Below, piece by piece: positions 20,745-33,679 of a stretch of 64,000 bases of DNA. The position numbers and the translations under genes were made by a program. The notes beneath the pieces were generated by a model. It saw nothing but the letters and a program-made list of their open reading frames with translations. It did not search any database and was not told the DNA's origin. The stretch covers positions 56,083,253 through 56,147,252 of the forward strand of contig CM043959.1 in NCBI GenBank assembly GCA_014529385.2, given 5' to 3'. Every line of letters begins with the position of its first letter. The stretch's first letter is position 1. The stretch is from Adiantum capillus-veneris. Lineage: Eukaryota > Streptophyta > Polypodiopsida > Polypodiales > Pteridaceae.

Positions 20745-21291
20745 TGTAAGATCTCTGACCCCAATCAGAAAGAGCACCATTGTACCTTGAAAGGAATATA
20801 ATGTAAGATCTCTGACCCCTCTAGTTTTGATCGTCTCAAAAATCTGCACCCGTACCCCGAATTTGAAAAAAAATGCATTTTCGAACCCCCGGGGGCCTGC
20901 TAAATATGGCAGGTACTCGGTCCAGTACGCCTTAGTTAGAGCTCAGTAGAGCAATTTACGGCATCAAAATCCGACTCGTATGACCTGTTTTAGCGTAAAA
21001 CCAATTTTTCATAAAATTGTCCAGGGAGGCACTGGGGGCCCGAGGCTGTGTGGGAACAGGTTCCAGCCCACTCCAGCTCAGCTTTAGCACCTAGGGGGCG
21101 CCTTCTCTCTTTGTGGGAGTCCTGGGAGAGTTTTCAAGACAGTAACTAAGCGTCAGAGCCAGCTAACCAAGCCAACTGGACACTTGGTGGGTAGGGGAAC
21201 TAGACTTGCCAATGCAGAGACTCGGTGCTCCCCCAGATGCAAATAGCAAGGCTAGTCGATTTTCAGCCTGTAGGAGCCTAATTAAAGGCAT

Positions 21292-21385
<94 letters not shown>

Positions 21386-23432
21386 GCTCACACACACACC
21401 TACACACACCTTGGGGAGGTGCTGCCGCTACACACACAGTTTTTGAAGGAGAAGCAAGGAGGGAGGTGCTGCCAAAATTCTCATCTTGAGGATTCATTGG
21501 ATCAGAAAAATCAAAGGATTCTCAGCCCCTAATCATGGTAATCATGGTTTATTTACTGCTCTTCTTAATTCTCATCTTTATTCTCCAAATTCCTTGGCTA
21601 CTATGCTTAATCCTGGCTATAATTCCCTATAGCTGATCTCTAAATCTCCATAGCTATACTCCATTACATAATCATCATTCAATTAGCTAAATTATTCAGC
21701 CATTCATCATCCTTAACCAAGGATTAATGCATGATTAGAAAAGATTCTCTCTCTAGGCAGCATAGTTAATAAATTGTCAGCCAGTAATAGTGTAGATTTG
21801 ATGAAATTCATTCTTTTACCACTCAATAGTGTTGTAATTAAATTAGACTCAATATTCTCCCACATTAAAATGTGATTAAGGCTGAAAATTAATCCGTCAT
21901 TAGGCCATTAAGAAGAGAATTTTATGTCACACATGCCTGCAGCAATTCTGCATCTTCATATTGCTCTAGGAAAATGAATAAGCTTGCTTACTTCATCTCT
22001 TTCGTGAATCAATTAGTAAAATTCTGAATTTCTTAATCATCTCAGCCAAGTAATTAACCTTAGAGCCATTTCCCATAGGGTAAGTAAGGAATTACCCATA
22101 AAATTGCTAGGTCTCAAAGGAAAAATCTAATGTCTTGCCTAAGGAGGATTCTTTAATAATTATAATCTGCCATTTGGTTGTATGATGCTCTCGGACTTTA
22201 GCTCTTTTCTTCAAGTTTATCATTTAAATTAGTGATTAAAATGGCCTCGGTTAAGAGAACTCGCTTCGGTGGTACCCACGACCACGAGGCGGGAACGAGC
22301 AATACAAATGGAAAAGGAAAAGCTCCCATGGTCGAACAAGCACCGGCCATCTCATGAGCCAATGACGAAGAAATGGAAGAGGTAGATCACAGTTTTATTC
22401 AAGTTGTTTAATTTAACATTGCATACGTTTAGTTAGGAACGAACATATCCCCAAACATGTTGGAGAAATCCGACGGAAACCTCGGCAATTGAATTCATTT
22501 GTATATTAAAGTCTAAGTAGGAAAGAAATGATTGACGGATATACTGTTTGCAATAGGAAAGAATGTCTACTAGGGAAAATTTAGCTCGGCATGTTCATTC
22601 TATTTCCAATGTTGAATTAGTCATGAACCCCCTCCTGATCACAAGGGGCAGAGTTCCTGGTTAAGGGCTCTTGAATCCACGACTGCTGGTTAAGCGGTGG
22701 GAACCCTTGTCTGCTAGTTAAGCGGTGGGAATGTCCATGTGGTGCTTTCTATGCGGTGGACATACCTAGTTGTATGGGCAGCTAGGCGACAACGGGAGGA
22801 GTAAAATCTCGCTAGAGGGGGAATGTTGTACCTCCAGAACTTTGGAATTTTAATGAATAAGTATGAGTAGAATTTTTACTAGAATAGTGTCTTGGTGCCG
22901 CTTGCAATACTAGTTGAAGGGCTGTCTTAACGAACAATGTGATTCGAAATTAATCAAGGAATGTTTATGCTGAACAATCATTGTGGTAGTAATTAGGTCA
23001 CACAAGGAAGTGTGAGTGTGGGGTGGAAAGTGGGGGCTTGGCTCAGGTTGCCAATGCCTATGAGATGGGTGGTCCCGATTGGTCGGGAACTCTCTATCCC
23101 CATAGTGCTTACTTCCATATTAGTAATACTCATTGCCCTTAGAGCGTTGAAATCTCGAGAGTACGTGCCTCTGAAACATGGGGAAAAAGGCACTCGGGGT
23201 TTCTCTCCTCTTGGAAGGTGAGTCTTAGGATCGCTAGATAGCTTAAGTACGCTTCCCCTGCGAGGTGGAGCTAGATCTCACTGCTAGTAGGCTCGAACTC
23301 GACTCACTTTGTGATGAGAGATCGTCCGCTAGTTGAGCCCTGAACCACCTTGTTTGCTTCCGCTATAGATCTACTGGCCACCAAGTTCACCATCAGATCC
23401 GCCGTTGGATACGGCGGGGTGGGGACCTCACA
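20745..23432 (+). repeat. Gag-only element 5' LTR (2688 bp, rearranged head)
   Basis: It matches 25209-28072 closely over most of its length, with a shared CA microsatellite (21293-21382). Differences: LTR positions equivalent to 25266-25401 are missing and replaced by a second copy of the 18-bp LTR start (20802-20819), joined at GACCCC. A 28-29-bp minisatellite (CTGCTGGTTAAGCGGTGGG) has two units here (about 22681-22737) against three in the other LTR. Confidence 0.95.
22241..22381 (+). pseudogene. Candidate gag leader exon inside the 5' LTR (with a stop)
   Basis: The ATG at 22241 begins MASVKRTRFGG. The frame ends at TGA 22355-22357, where the other LTR has CGA (Arg). In the undamaged copy it reaches EEMEE and then GTAGAT, a possible 5' splice site after GAG at 22379-22381. 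The gag frame downstream opens just after a TAG (23929-23931) that would serve as the acceptor, in matching phase 0. This is an inference from frame and splice-site fit only. Confidence 0.4.
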
Positions 23433-23434
23433 GC

Positions 23435-23446
23435 TGGTATCAGAGC
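23435..23446 (+). promoter_or_regulatory. Primer-binding site, tRNA-iMet type
   Basis: TGGTATCAGAGC lies two bases after the LTR end ACCTCACA. It is the standard plant initiator-methionine tRNA primer site for LTR retrotransposons. Confidence 0.93.
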
Positions 23447-23931
23447 TATAGGTTTACGAACTGGGAAAATGATGTTGTTTGAAAACTAAGGGATTCAAGG
23501 ATAGCTCGTACTCAAAGCTTGAGCATGATGTTTCCTAGAACAATGAAATTGGATTTGTCTAGTGGATTGTCTCCTGAGTGATGTTAAAGAGTTTTACTCG
23601 TTGAGCTTGTCAGGATTCAGTGGGTTCCACATGATGTTTTTTGAGAAGTCGTTGGTGCGACTAGTGCTGCGGGCAGGTAGCCTGTTGATGCACATAAAGT
23701 TATAAGTATGGATCAAAGAGCTCGAGTAAAGTTTTAAACATTATTGATCGGACAATTTTGGATGTATTCAATGGAATTTAAACTAATGGTGGAATGGTTA
23801 AATCCTTTGTGATAGATGTACAGATTAAGTAGGCTGGTTCAGCCCAAAAGTTAGATTTCTTCTTGAGTATGGAAAAGCTTAGGTTCATTTGAGAAGAGTG
23901 CTATAGTAATGAGTTTTATACCATTGGATAG

Positions 23932-25026
23932 GCACCACCTGCTGCTCTCTACTCGGCAGCACAAGAGAAGAAGCTCCTCCTTAAACAAGCTCAGCCTCCA
24001 ACCTTTAAAGGCGAAGGGGTTAATGTGGAGAGAGATGCGGAAGTATGGATGGAAGCAATGGACGACTATTTCGAAGCTGCGGGAACCCAACCCGTGAACC
24101 AAACCATGCTTGCAATGTTCCGCTTGTCTGGTGATGCCAAGATCTGCTGGAAACAACATTGCAGGGACTTGGATATCAAGGGATCTTCCCAGTCATGGGA
24201 AGACATCACGGCTGCTATGATGGAGCGTTACTTACCACCCGCCTATAAAACCTTGAAGATGAACGAGTTCTTTTCCCTTCAGCAACTGACTTCATCTGTC
24301 AAAGAATATTATTCAAAGTTTGTCACTCTTCGGAGATATGCTCCTAAGATGACATTGGAACAACAGGTAGCACGGTTCTGCCAAGGACTCATCAACCCCC
24401 TGAACAACCGACTAGAAGCTCTCAGGCCAGCAACTCTGCAAGATTCCTTGCTAAGGGCCTAAAGAGATTCAGAGGACTACCCAAGATAGTCAATACTATT
24501 TGTCAAAGAGGACCAGGACAGACAACTGGAGTAACAGACCAATCAACCCTGCATACGACCATCGTCCGGTAGTAGCTACTACGGCAGCTACCGAGTTTCC
24601 CAATATAAGGTTCTTTGAGTGCCAAGAGTATGGACTACCCAAGATAGTCAATACTATTTGTCAAAGAGGACCAGGACAGACAACTGGAGTAACAGACCAA
24701 TCAACCCTGCATACGACCATCGTCCGGTAGTAGCTACTACGGCAGCTACCGAGTTTCCCAATATAAGGTTCTTTGAGTGCCAAGAGTATGGACATTACAA
24801 AAGTCGATGTCCAAAAAGGATTTCCCAAACATCTGGTGCTAATAATGTACCTCTGAATGTCAATGGGCGAGGTCAACCAAACGGAAGAGGAGGCCGAGAA
24901 AGAGGATACAAAGGACAAGGAAGCGGAGCTTTCGCTAATGCCGTAGTGAGACAACCAATTGTGGGTGATGAAGCTGATGAGAGAGAAGCAATGTATGATG
25001 CAATTGCTAATCCTAGTGAGCAATAA
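23932..25026 (+). pseudogene. Gypsy-type gag of the gag-only element, disrupted
   Basis: The frame opens right after a TAG with APPAALYSAAQEKK, then QPPTFKGEGVNVERDAEVW, the retrotransposon-gag (capsid) start. It continues with YFEAAGTQPVN, LSGDAKICWKQ, FFSLQQLTSSVKEYYSKFVTL and LINPLNNRLEALRP. There is no ATG before the capsid start, which argues for an upstream leader exon. A TAA at 24460-24462 stands where Gln is expected in this family, and a frameshift follows. The C-terminal frame (to 25026) has a zinc knuckle reading FFECQEYGHYKSRC, whose first Cys is Phe. A perfect 158-bp tandem duplication lies inside. The protein would package element RNA, but this copy cannot make it. Confidence 0.88.
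24474..24789 (+). repeat. Perfect 158-bp tandem duplication inside gag
   Basis: The block starting GGACTACCCAAGATAGTC at 24474 is repeated from 24632 to 24789 with no difference that I can find. 158 is not a multiple of three, so the duplication shifts frame. Half of the zinc knuckle (FFECQEYG) is present twice. Identity implies a recent event. Confidence 0.95.
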
Positions 25027-25208
25027 ATCAAGCACCAGAATATCATCAAAGTTCAGCAGAATAAGACGCATAAAACTAAAGACAATTCTATTATCAAAGG
25101 ATGACTTTACTTTCGACAAGGGATATATGTACCTAAGTAGTTAGCATAGAGTTTATCGAGATGTATTCTTGAGATGAGGACATCTCAAATTTTTCACGTT
25201 GGGGAGGT

Positions 25209-28072
<2,864 letters not shown>

Positions 28073-28077
28073 TCTTG

Positions 28078-28548
28078 GCTCTAAATCGTACTTGTGATGT
28101 CCTAATCCTCTTCTGTTTATGAATAGCCCTCTTAAGTCAAGTGTTAAACTTAGATATATTTTTAGTTAAGTGTTGGTAGAACCTTAGCCTTTAGTTTTCA
28201 GTCTCTTGTAAGTTAAATAGCTTATACCTCTTTAATTCTAAATGTAAGTTATCCCGTGCCCCTTGTAAAGGGATGAAGAAGAAGGAATGAGAAGAATAAA
28301 GAGATTTGGCTAATATGGAGAATTCTGATTTTGTCTCTTTTTGGTATTTAGTTCCTGTTCTATTCCGTGATTCCTTACTGCATACTAAAAAGGTACTGAA
28401 TCATGTGTCAATTCTGTGTTGAAGTACTGTGATGCTTTGTTTGGTAGTTCAATGCAATTCCTCAACCCCTAATGCCTCAATAACACTCGGCGATCCTGCT
28501 AATTGTGGAGAGACCTTTGCTCAAGCCAACATGGGCAATGGGATTTAG
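28078..28548 (+). other. Probable LTR or leader remnant of gypsy-4
   Basis: This is AT-rich and non-coding, lying directly downstream of the TCTTG duplication and upstream of gypsy-4 gag. It has AAGAATAAAGAG near 28290 and otherwise nothing recognisable. The assignment is by position only. Confidence 0.35.
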
Positions 28549-30262
28549 TTGGGACATATGGGGGCTGAAATTGAAGATTTCCGAAAAGCTTTCTCCAACT
28601 GGAATTCAAAGCAAGAGGAACATGAAGAGTACAACCTTATTTTCCTTCAAAACCATTTTTTGAAACTACCCGGTGATTTAAAACTCCAAATTGCTTTAAA
28701 GGAGTTTCAGTATTACATGGCATTGTTCCTTTCATTTGCTTTACCCAATGGTCCAATCAATTTACTAACTGTTCAAGTAGTAGGCAATTGAAAATTTTCC
28801 TAAAAATCACAAGTGGAAGGAGACATGTATGCGTGATTCAGAGGGTCAACCACCAAAAATCTCATATGGAACCATGTTTTAGAGAAGAAGATGGGATTCA
28901 TGGTTGGAATCTCAAATTTAGAGAATAGGTGTTCATACAGGGGAAGAGATTCATGAAGTAGGAGCAGTTACAGTTTTCCACCAATTCTTGAAGGGACCGG
29001 ATCTGGAGAGTCCAGCAACACAAGTGAAAATCAACAACAGGAATGAAGGAGGGGAAACTTCTTCACCTAGGCCAACAAGGCATGGAAGAAACCCAACTCC
29101 TCAAATGGTCATCCACCAGTTGGTTGGTATTGAGGTAGTCCATCAATTCTTTAGGGCGAAGAGGCAGCTACAGAGGTAGTCCATCAATTTTTTAGGGCGA
29201 AGAGGCAGCTGCAGTTTCCTACACCACCACCTTTACCACTGCTGAATTTTAATCCTTTGGGAGGTCAACAAGTTCAACAAGTACCCATTATGGCACAATA
29301 ACCACTCAACCCTAAATTAGGGGCAGCAAAATTCAATGGGAAAGAATCCCAAGATGCTGACAGTCATGTGGAACAATTTGAGACAAGATGGTCTCCTAGT
29401 GGGTGGATGTACTCTATAATGATGTTATCAAGAAGGAGCATTTTGCAGCAACATTGCAGGGAATAGCCATGTCCTGGTTCATGCAATATGGTACTGTTGT
29501 ATTTCTTGATTATGATAGTTTAAAAATTAGATTTTTGACCAGATTTAGGTAGAGGAAAACCCTGAAGATGTTTTGAAGAAAATTAGAAAAATTAAGCAAA
29601 GAGATTTTTTGGTAGAGGACTATGCCCAATAGTTTAGAAACTTGATGAACATGTTGCAGGACAATCAAAGACCCTCTTGGGAGAAATTGGATGACTAGTA
29701 TTGTTGAGGTTTGAGGAAACAATTGAAAAGTGCAATAGCAAGCCATGCTCCTCTTACCCAGCCTCAAGATTTGAAAATATAGTGGATAGATCCATGAGAG
29801 ATGAGAGAAGATAGGGCACTAGTGAACAAAAGGAAAGTAAGAAGAAGAAATCCAAGTAGGAATTAGATTCAGAGGAAGAGGATTCAAATTGAGATCATGA
29901 TGAAGAACCAAATTCAGATTCTGATCAGGAGACAAATTCTGAAGATGATGAAGAGAACACATGGAGTGCCAGGAGTAAGAAGAAGAAATCCAAAAAGAAA
30001 GAATCAAAGACAAAGAAACAAAAAAGCAAAGGCAAAGCCAAGAATGGTAAGTCTTAAGCTAAGGGGCCAAATATTATCAATAAAGAGATTTTGGAAAAAC
30101 TTAAGGAGATGCAGCCACAATCATTTTCAAGTCCTGCCAAATCAACATTTTGTCAGATATGTCAAGGACTTGGACATGATTATGATAATTGCTACTATAA
30201 CCCTAACTTTAGGGCTCGGGGGGTTCACTATGTGTAAACCTACCATATCACGTGCATTCAAG
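28549..30262 (+). pseudogene. gypsy-4 gag (first part), heavily degraded
   Basis: Fragments in several frames read as a gypsy capsid: KFNGKESQDADSHVEQFETR near 29335, HFAATLQGIAMSWFMQYG near 29440 and LDYDSLKIRFLTRFR near 29505. There follows an acidic/basic region, and a zinc knuckle CQICQGLGHDYDNCYY near 30150-30200 with intact C-x2-C-x4-H-x4-C. The rest of gag and pol resume at 46332 after the nested gypsy-3 insertion. Stops and indels are numerous. Confidence 0.7.
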
Positions 30263-30269
30263 ACATGTT

Positions 30270-30482
30270 TGTAAAACCCCTTATTTGTGAATTTTGTTAA
30301 GAATATAATGTACCCTTTTCTTTTAAAATCTGTAAGTTTTTTCCAAATTTGAAAAAAGAATGCCCTTCTGAATATATATTTCTATAAATTTCAAGAACTT
30401 TAAATACCCTTTTGTTGAACTCACGTGATAGGTTACATTTTTATTAGGTGACCTCCCCGAGCTTTAGGGGAAGAAGACCAAC
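30270..30482. mobile_element. ~213-bp insert bounded by a 7-bp direct repeat
   Basis: ACATGTT occurs at 30263-30269 and again at 30483-30489. The intervening AT-rich sequence starts TGTAAAACCCC and separates the gypsy-4 zinc knuckle from the gypsy-3 LTR. It could be a solo LTR or small element, or the repeat could be chance. Confidence 0.35.
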
Positions 30483-30788
30483 ACATGTTGATGGCCGGCT
30501 TTGAGAAGCTACAACCGCCGGAGCCAACCCCAACCGAGGAACTTCATAATGCAAGAAAAAATATAAAAAACATTTTTTTGTCTGTAGACGACCACCACCA
30601 CCATCCCCTCTCTCCCACTTTGCTCACACACTCGCCCACAGTGGGCCGCCCCCCCCCTTTGGCATCACCCTCTCCGTCTCCTCCATTATCTCCCTCTCTC
30701 TCTCCTTCATTATTGCATGCAGCGAAAGGCTCTCTCTCTCTCTCCCTCTCCTTTGTCAACTCGAGGGCCCCGCCATGAAGCAAATCTC

Positions 30789-31278
<490 letters not shown>

Positions 31279-32079
31279 CCCACACACACACACTCACGTA
31301 TACACACACACTCACTTACCTGCACTCATATACACACTTACACCCACAGACACTCCCACATAGCCAGTAAAATCTCTTTCTATCTTTTACTATGCACATA
31401 CACACTCACGAGCACGTACACATACACACACATACACACACATACGTACACATACACACACATACGTACACTGCACGCACTCGCATGCACACATTCAAAC
31501 ACACACGCACGTCATATGCACATACAAGAAGAAAGACCGAAGGAGCTCAACATTGACACCCAAACAATAAAAAAGGACGACCAAATCACGCGTTGGTGAT
31601 GACAAATCAAGAAATGACACCGAAGGCATGCCCCGGCCGTCCCTGAAAGTGACAAACACGCTACATCGATGCACTAGCAAAGCCCGTCATTCACCGGCAT
31701 CTCGTCCACAACACATCTTCACAGCAGTAAACATCCATAGGGTAATCTATTTTTCCATTTTGAAGCCAAAACCTTGTATAAAAAAACCAATTGTATATTG
31801 CCACCTCTCTCTAGGTGATGGTCAAAAGGCCCACCTAGGAGATATCATTTTAAAGTTCTCCTAAAAGAAATCAAGCATAAACCATCTGGGACCCGTCTTC
31901 TTGCTTTGTCTCTCTTGATTAGGGCCCTAACCTAATCAGATTATCCTAAACTAATGCAGCGTGCACCTATAAAAGAACACGGAGAGGTCTCTATTAGGGG
32001 CATCACTTGGGAGTCAGCATTGAGAAGGAAGCCATGCACACACACTGACTCCAAGGGCCGCCACATACAAGAGTAGGAT

Positions 32080-32907
32080 TGTTAAGTATGGAGCCTGATC
32101 TACCCTTGTAATTTTATGTGGTAAAAGCGCACATTTGTAAGGCCCCCATTATGAGGAGAAGCCATCGTGCGTGAAGGAAAATCACTCACCAGAAACCAAA
32201 ATTTTCACGGACAAGAATCAGGGGCAACCTTAAAGGCCTCAGGGGCGGAAGCCCCCGAGACTTTTTTTCGCCGGAATATTCCTTTTCGCCGAAATATTAT
32301 GGCCGGATGGCGGTCGGAAAGTGGTCGGAAAACAACCGGTCAGTTGGCCGGTGGCCGGTAGTCAATGGCCAATGGCCGGTGGTCGGAGGTCAATGGCCGG
32401 TGGCCGGTGGTCGGAAGTCAATGGCCGGTGGCCGGTGGCCGAATTCAATGGCCGGTGGCCGAATTCAAAAGCGGATTTGTCTTCTCAAGGGCGGCCACAC
32501 ATGGGCGGATTGGAGGGTCCGATTTGGACTTATTCGCACAAGGGCGGCTACACATGGCTGTCTCTCATAAGAGAGGGCAGCCCTTTTGGCCTATAAAAGG
32601 AGGCCATTTCTACACACATTTCATAGTGTGAAGTTGATGCAACAAGGTGAGTGTGAGGTGGTGAGAGTGAAGCAAGGTGGGAGCTCCATTAAGGGTATAA
32701 TCCCTTTGTAAATTACTTCTTGTTTTGAAGTACTAAAGCCATTGAGTGGCTGCTTTCCCGTGGACGTAGCCCACATTGGGTGAACCACGTATATCGTGTG
32801 TACTCTCTCTCTCTCTCTCTACTCTATAATCTCATGTATGTAAATCTGTCTCTCTCCATTAATTAATCTACTCAATTATCTATTTAGCTACGCCTTATTT
32901 CCTAACA
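32080..32907 (+). repeat. Copia 5' LTR (828 bp)
   Basis: It contains a TATAAAA box at 32592-32598 upstream of GGAGGCC, and a GGCCGGTGG minisatellite at about 32335-32465. It carries 18 extra bases near 32275 relative to the 3' LTR. Confidence 0.96.
32335..32465 (+). repeat. GGCCGGT-rich minisatellite in the copia LTR
   Basis: Overlapping units of the type CAATGGCCGGTGGCCGGTGG and GGTCGGAAGT repeat about eight times just upstream of the TATA box. The 3' LTR has the same array at about 37160-37290. Such U3 repeats often carry enhancer sites; that role is inferred. Confidence 0.9.
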
Positions 32908-32909
32908 AC

Positions 32910-32921
32910 TGGTATCAGAGC
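32910..32921 (+). promoter_or_regulatory. Copia primer-binding site, tRNA-iMet type
   Basis: TGGTATCAGAGC starts two bases after the LTR end CCTAACA. Confidence 0.95.
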
Positions 32922-32980
32922 AAGGTTTGCTCGTAGCTAAATTATCTCAAGGAAAGGATTCCTTGAATTGAGTGGGAGTT

Positions 32981-33679
32981 ATGGCGGAGGAAGGGAAGCT
33001 CAAGATGGAGAAGTTCAACGGCAAAAACTACCAACATTGGAAGATGCAGATTGAAGACTATCTCTACCAGAAGGACCTGTATTTGCCACTAGGCGGTCTT
33101 GCGAAGAAGCCCGCAACAATGGCAGATGAAGCATGGATTGTCCTTGATCGAAAGGCACTGGGAACAATCCGGTTAAGCTTGGCATCAACGGTGGCCTTCA
33201 ATGTTTCGGAGATGAAGACCACGGAGGACTTGATGAAGTCACTTGACGACTTCTACGAGAAACCATCGGCATCCAATAAGGTATTTCTTATGAAGCGCTT
33301 GTTCAATCTAAAGATGGCAGAGAATGGTTCAGTTGCAGAACACCTAAATGACTTTAACACAAACATAAGTCAACTTCGATCAGTGAAAATCAATTTCGAT
33401 GACGAAGTGCGAGCTCTCCTTATACTATCATCTCTACCGGATAGTTGGGACAGCCTTGTGATGGCTGTAAGTAATTCTATCTCTGGAACAAATACTCTTA
33501 AGTTTGATGATGTTGTGGGTGTTCTCCTAAGCGAGGAAATGCGAAGGAGAAGCACAGGAGAATCATCAAGTACTGCACTATCAGTGGAAACAAGAGGAAG
33601 GCCTAAGGAGAGGTTCAAAAGCCAAAAGGGTCGTGATCGCTCAAGGCGGAGCAAGTCACGCACAAAAGTCAGTTCTTGA
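32981..33679 (+). CDS. Copia gag
   Basis: I start it at the ATG of 32981 (MAEEGKLKMEKFNGKNY), which gives the normal copia Gag beginning FNG-NY-W; the frame is open nine bases further. About 232 codons follow: the UBN2/DUF4219-like region with KALGTIRLSLASTVAFNV, FLMKRLFNLKMAENGSVAEHL, LLILSSLPDSWDSLVMAV, then a basic Arg/Ser tail. It ends at TGA 33677-33679, just before the zinc knuckle, which is encoded in the +1 frame as the beginning of the pol frame. Gag assembles the particle. It overlaps the pol frame by about 47 bases. Confidence 0.92.
   Translation: MAEEGKLKMEKFNGKNYQHWKMQIEDYLYQKDLYLPLGGLAKKPATMADEAWIVLDRKALGTIRLSLASTVAFNVSEMKTTEDLMKSLDDFYEKPSASNKVFLMKRLFNLKMAENGSVAEHLNDFNTNISQLRSVKINFDDEVRALLILSSLPDSWDSLVMAVSNSISGTNTLKFDDVVGVLLSEEMRRRSTGESSSTALSVETRGRPKERFKSQKGRDRSRRSKSRTKVSS

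Noticed and set aside
21163-21497. CV-repeat frames around 21.3 kb and 25.9 kb
   Set aside because: They are CA microsatellites inside the two LTRs of the gag-only element.
32307-32631. Three overlapping 87-91-codon frames in the copia LTR (and again at 37133-37457)
   Set aside because: All three phases are open because of the GGCCGG minisatellite; there is no start context or domain.
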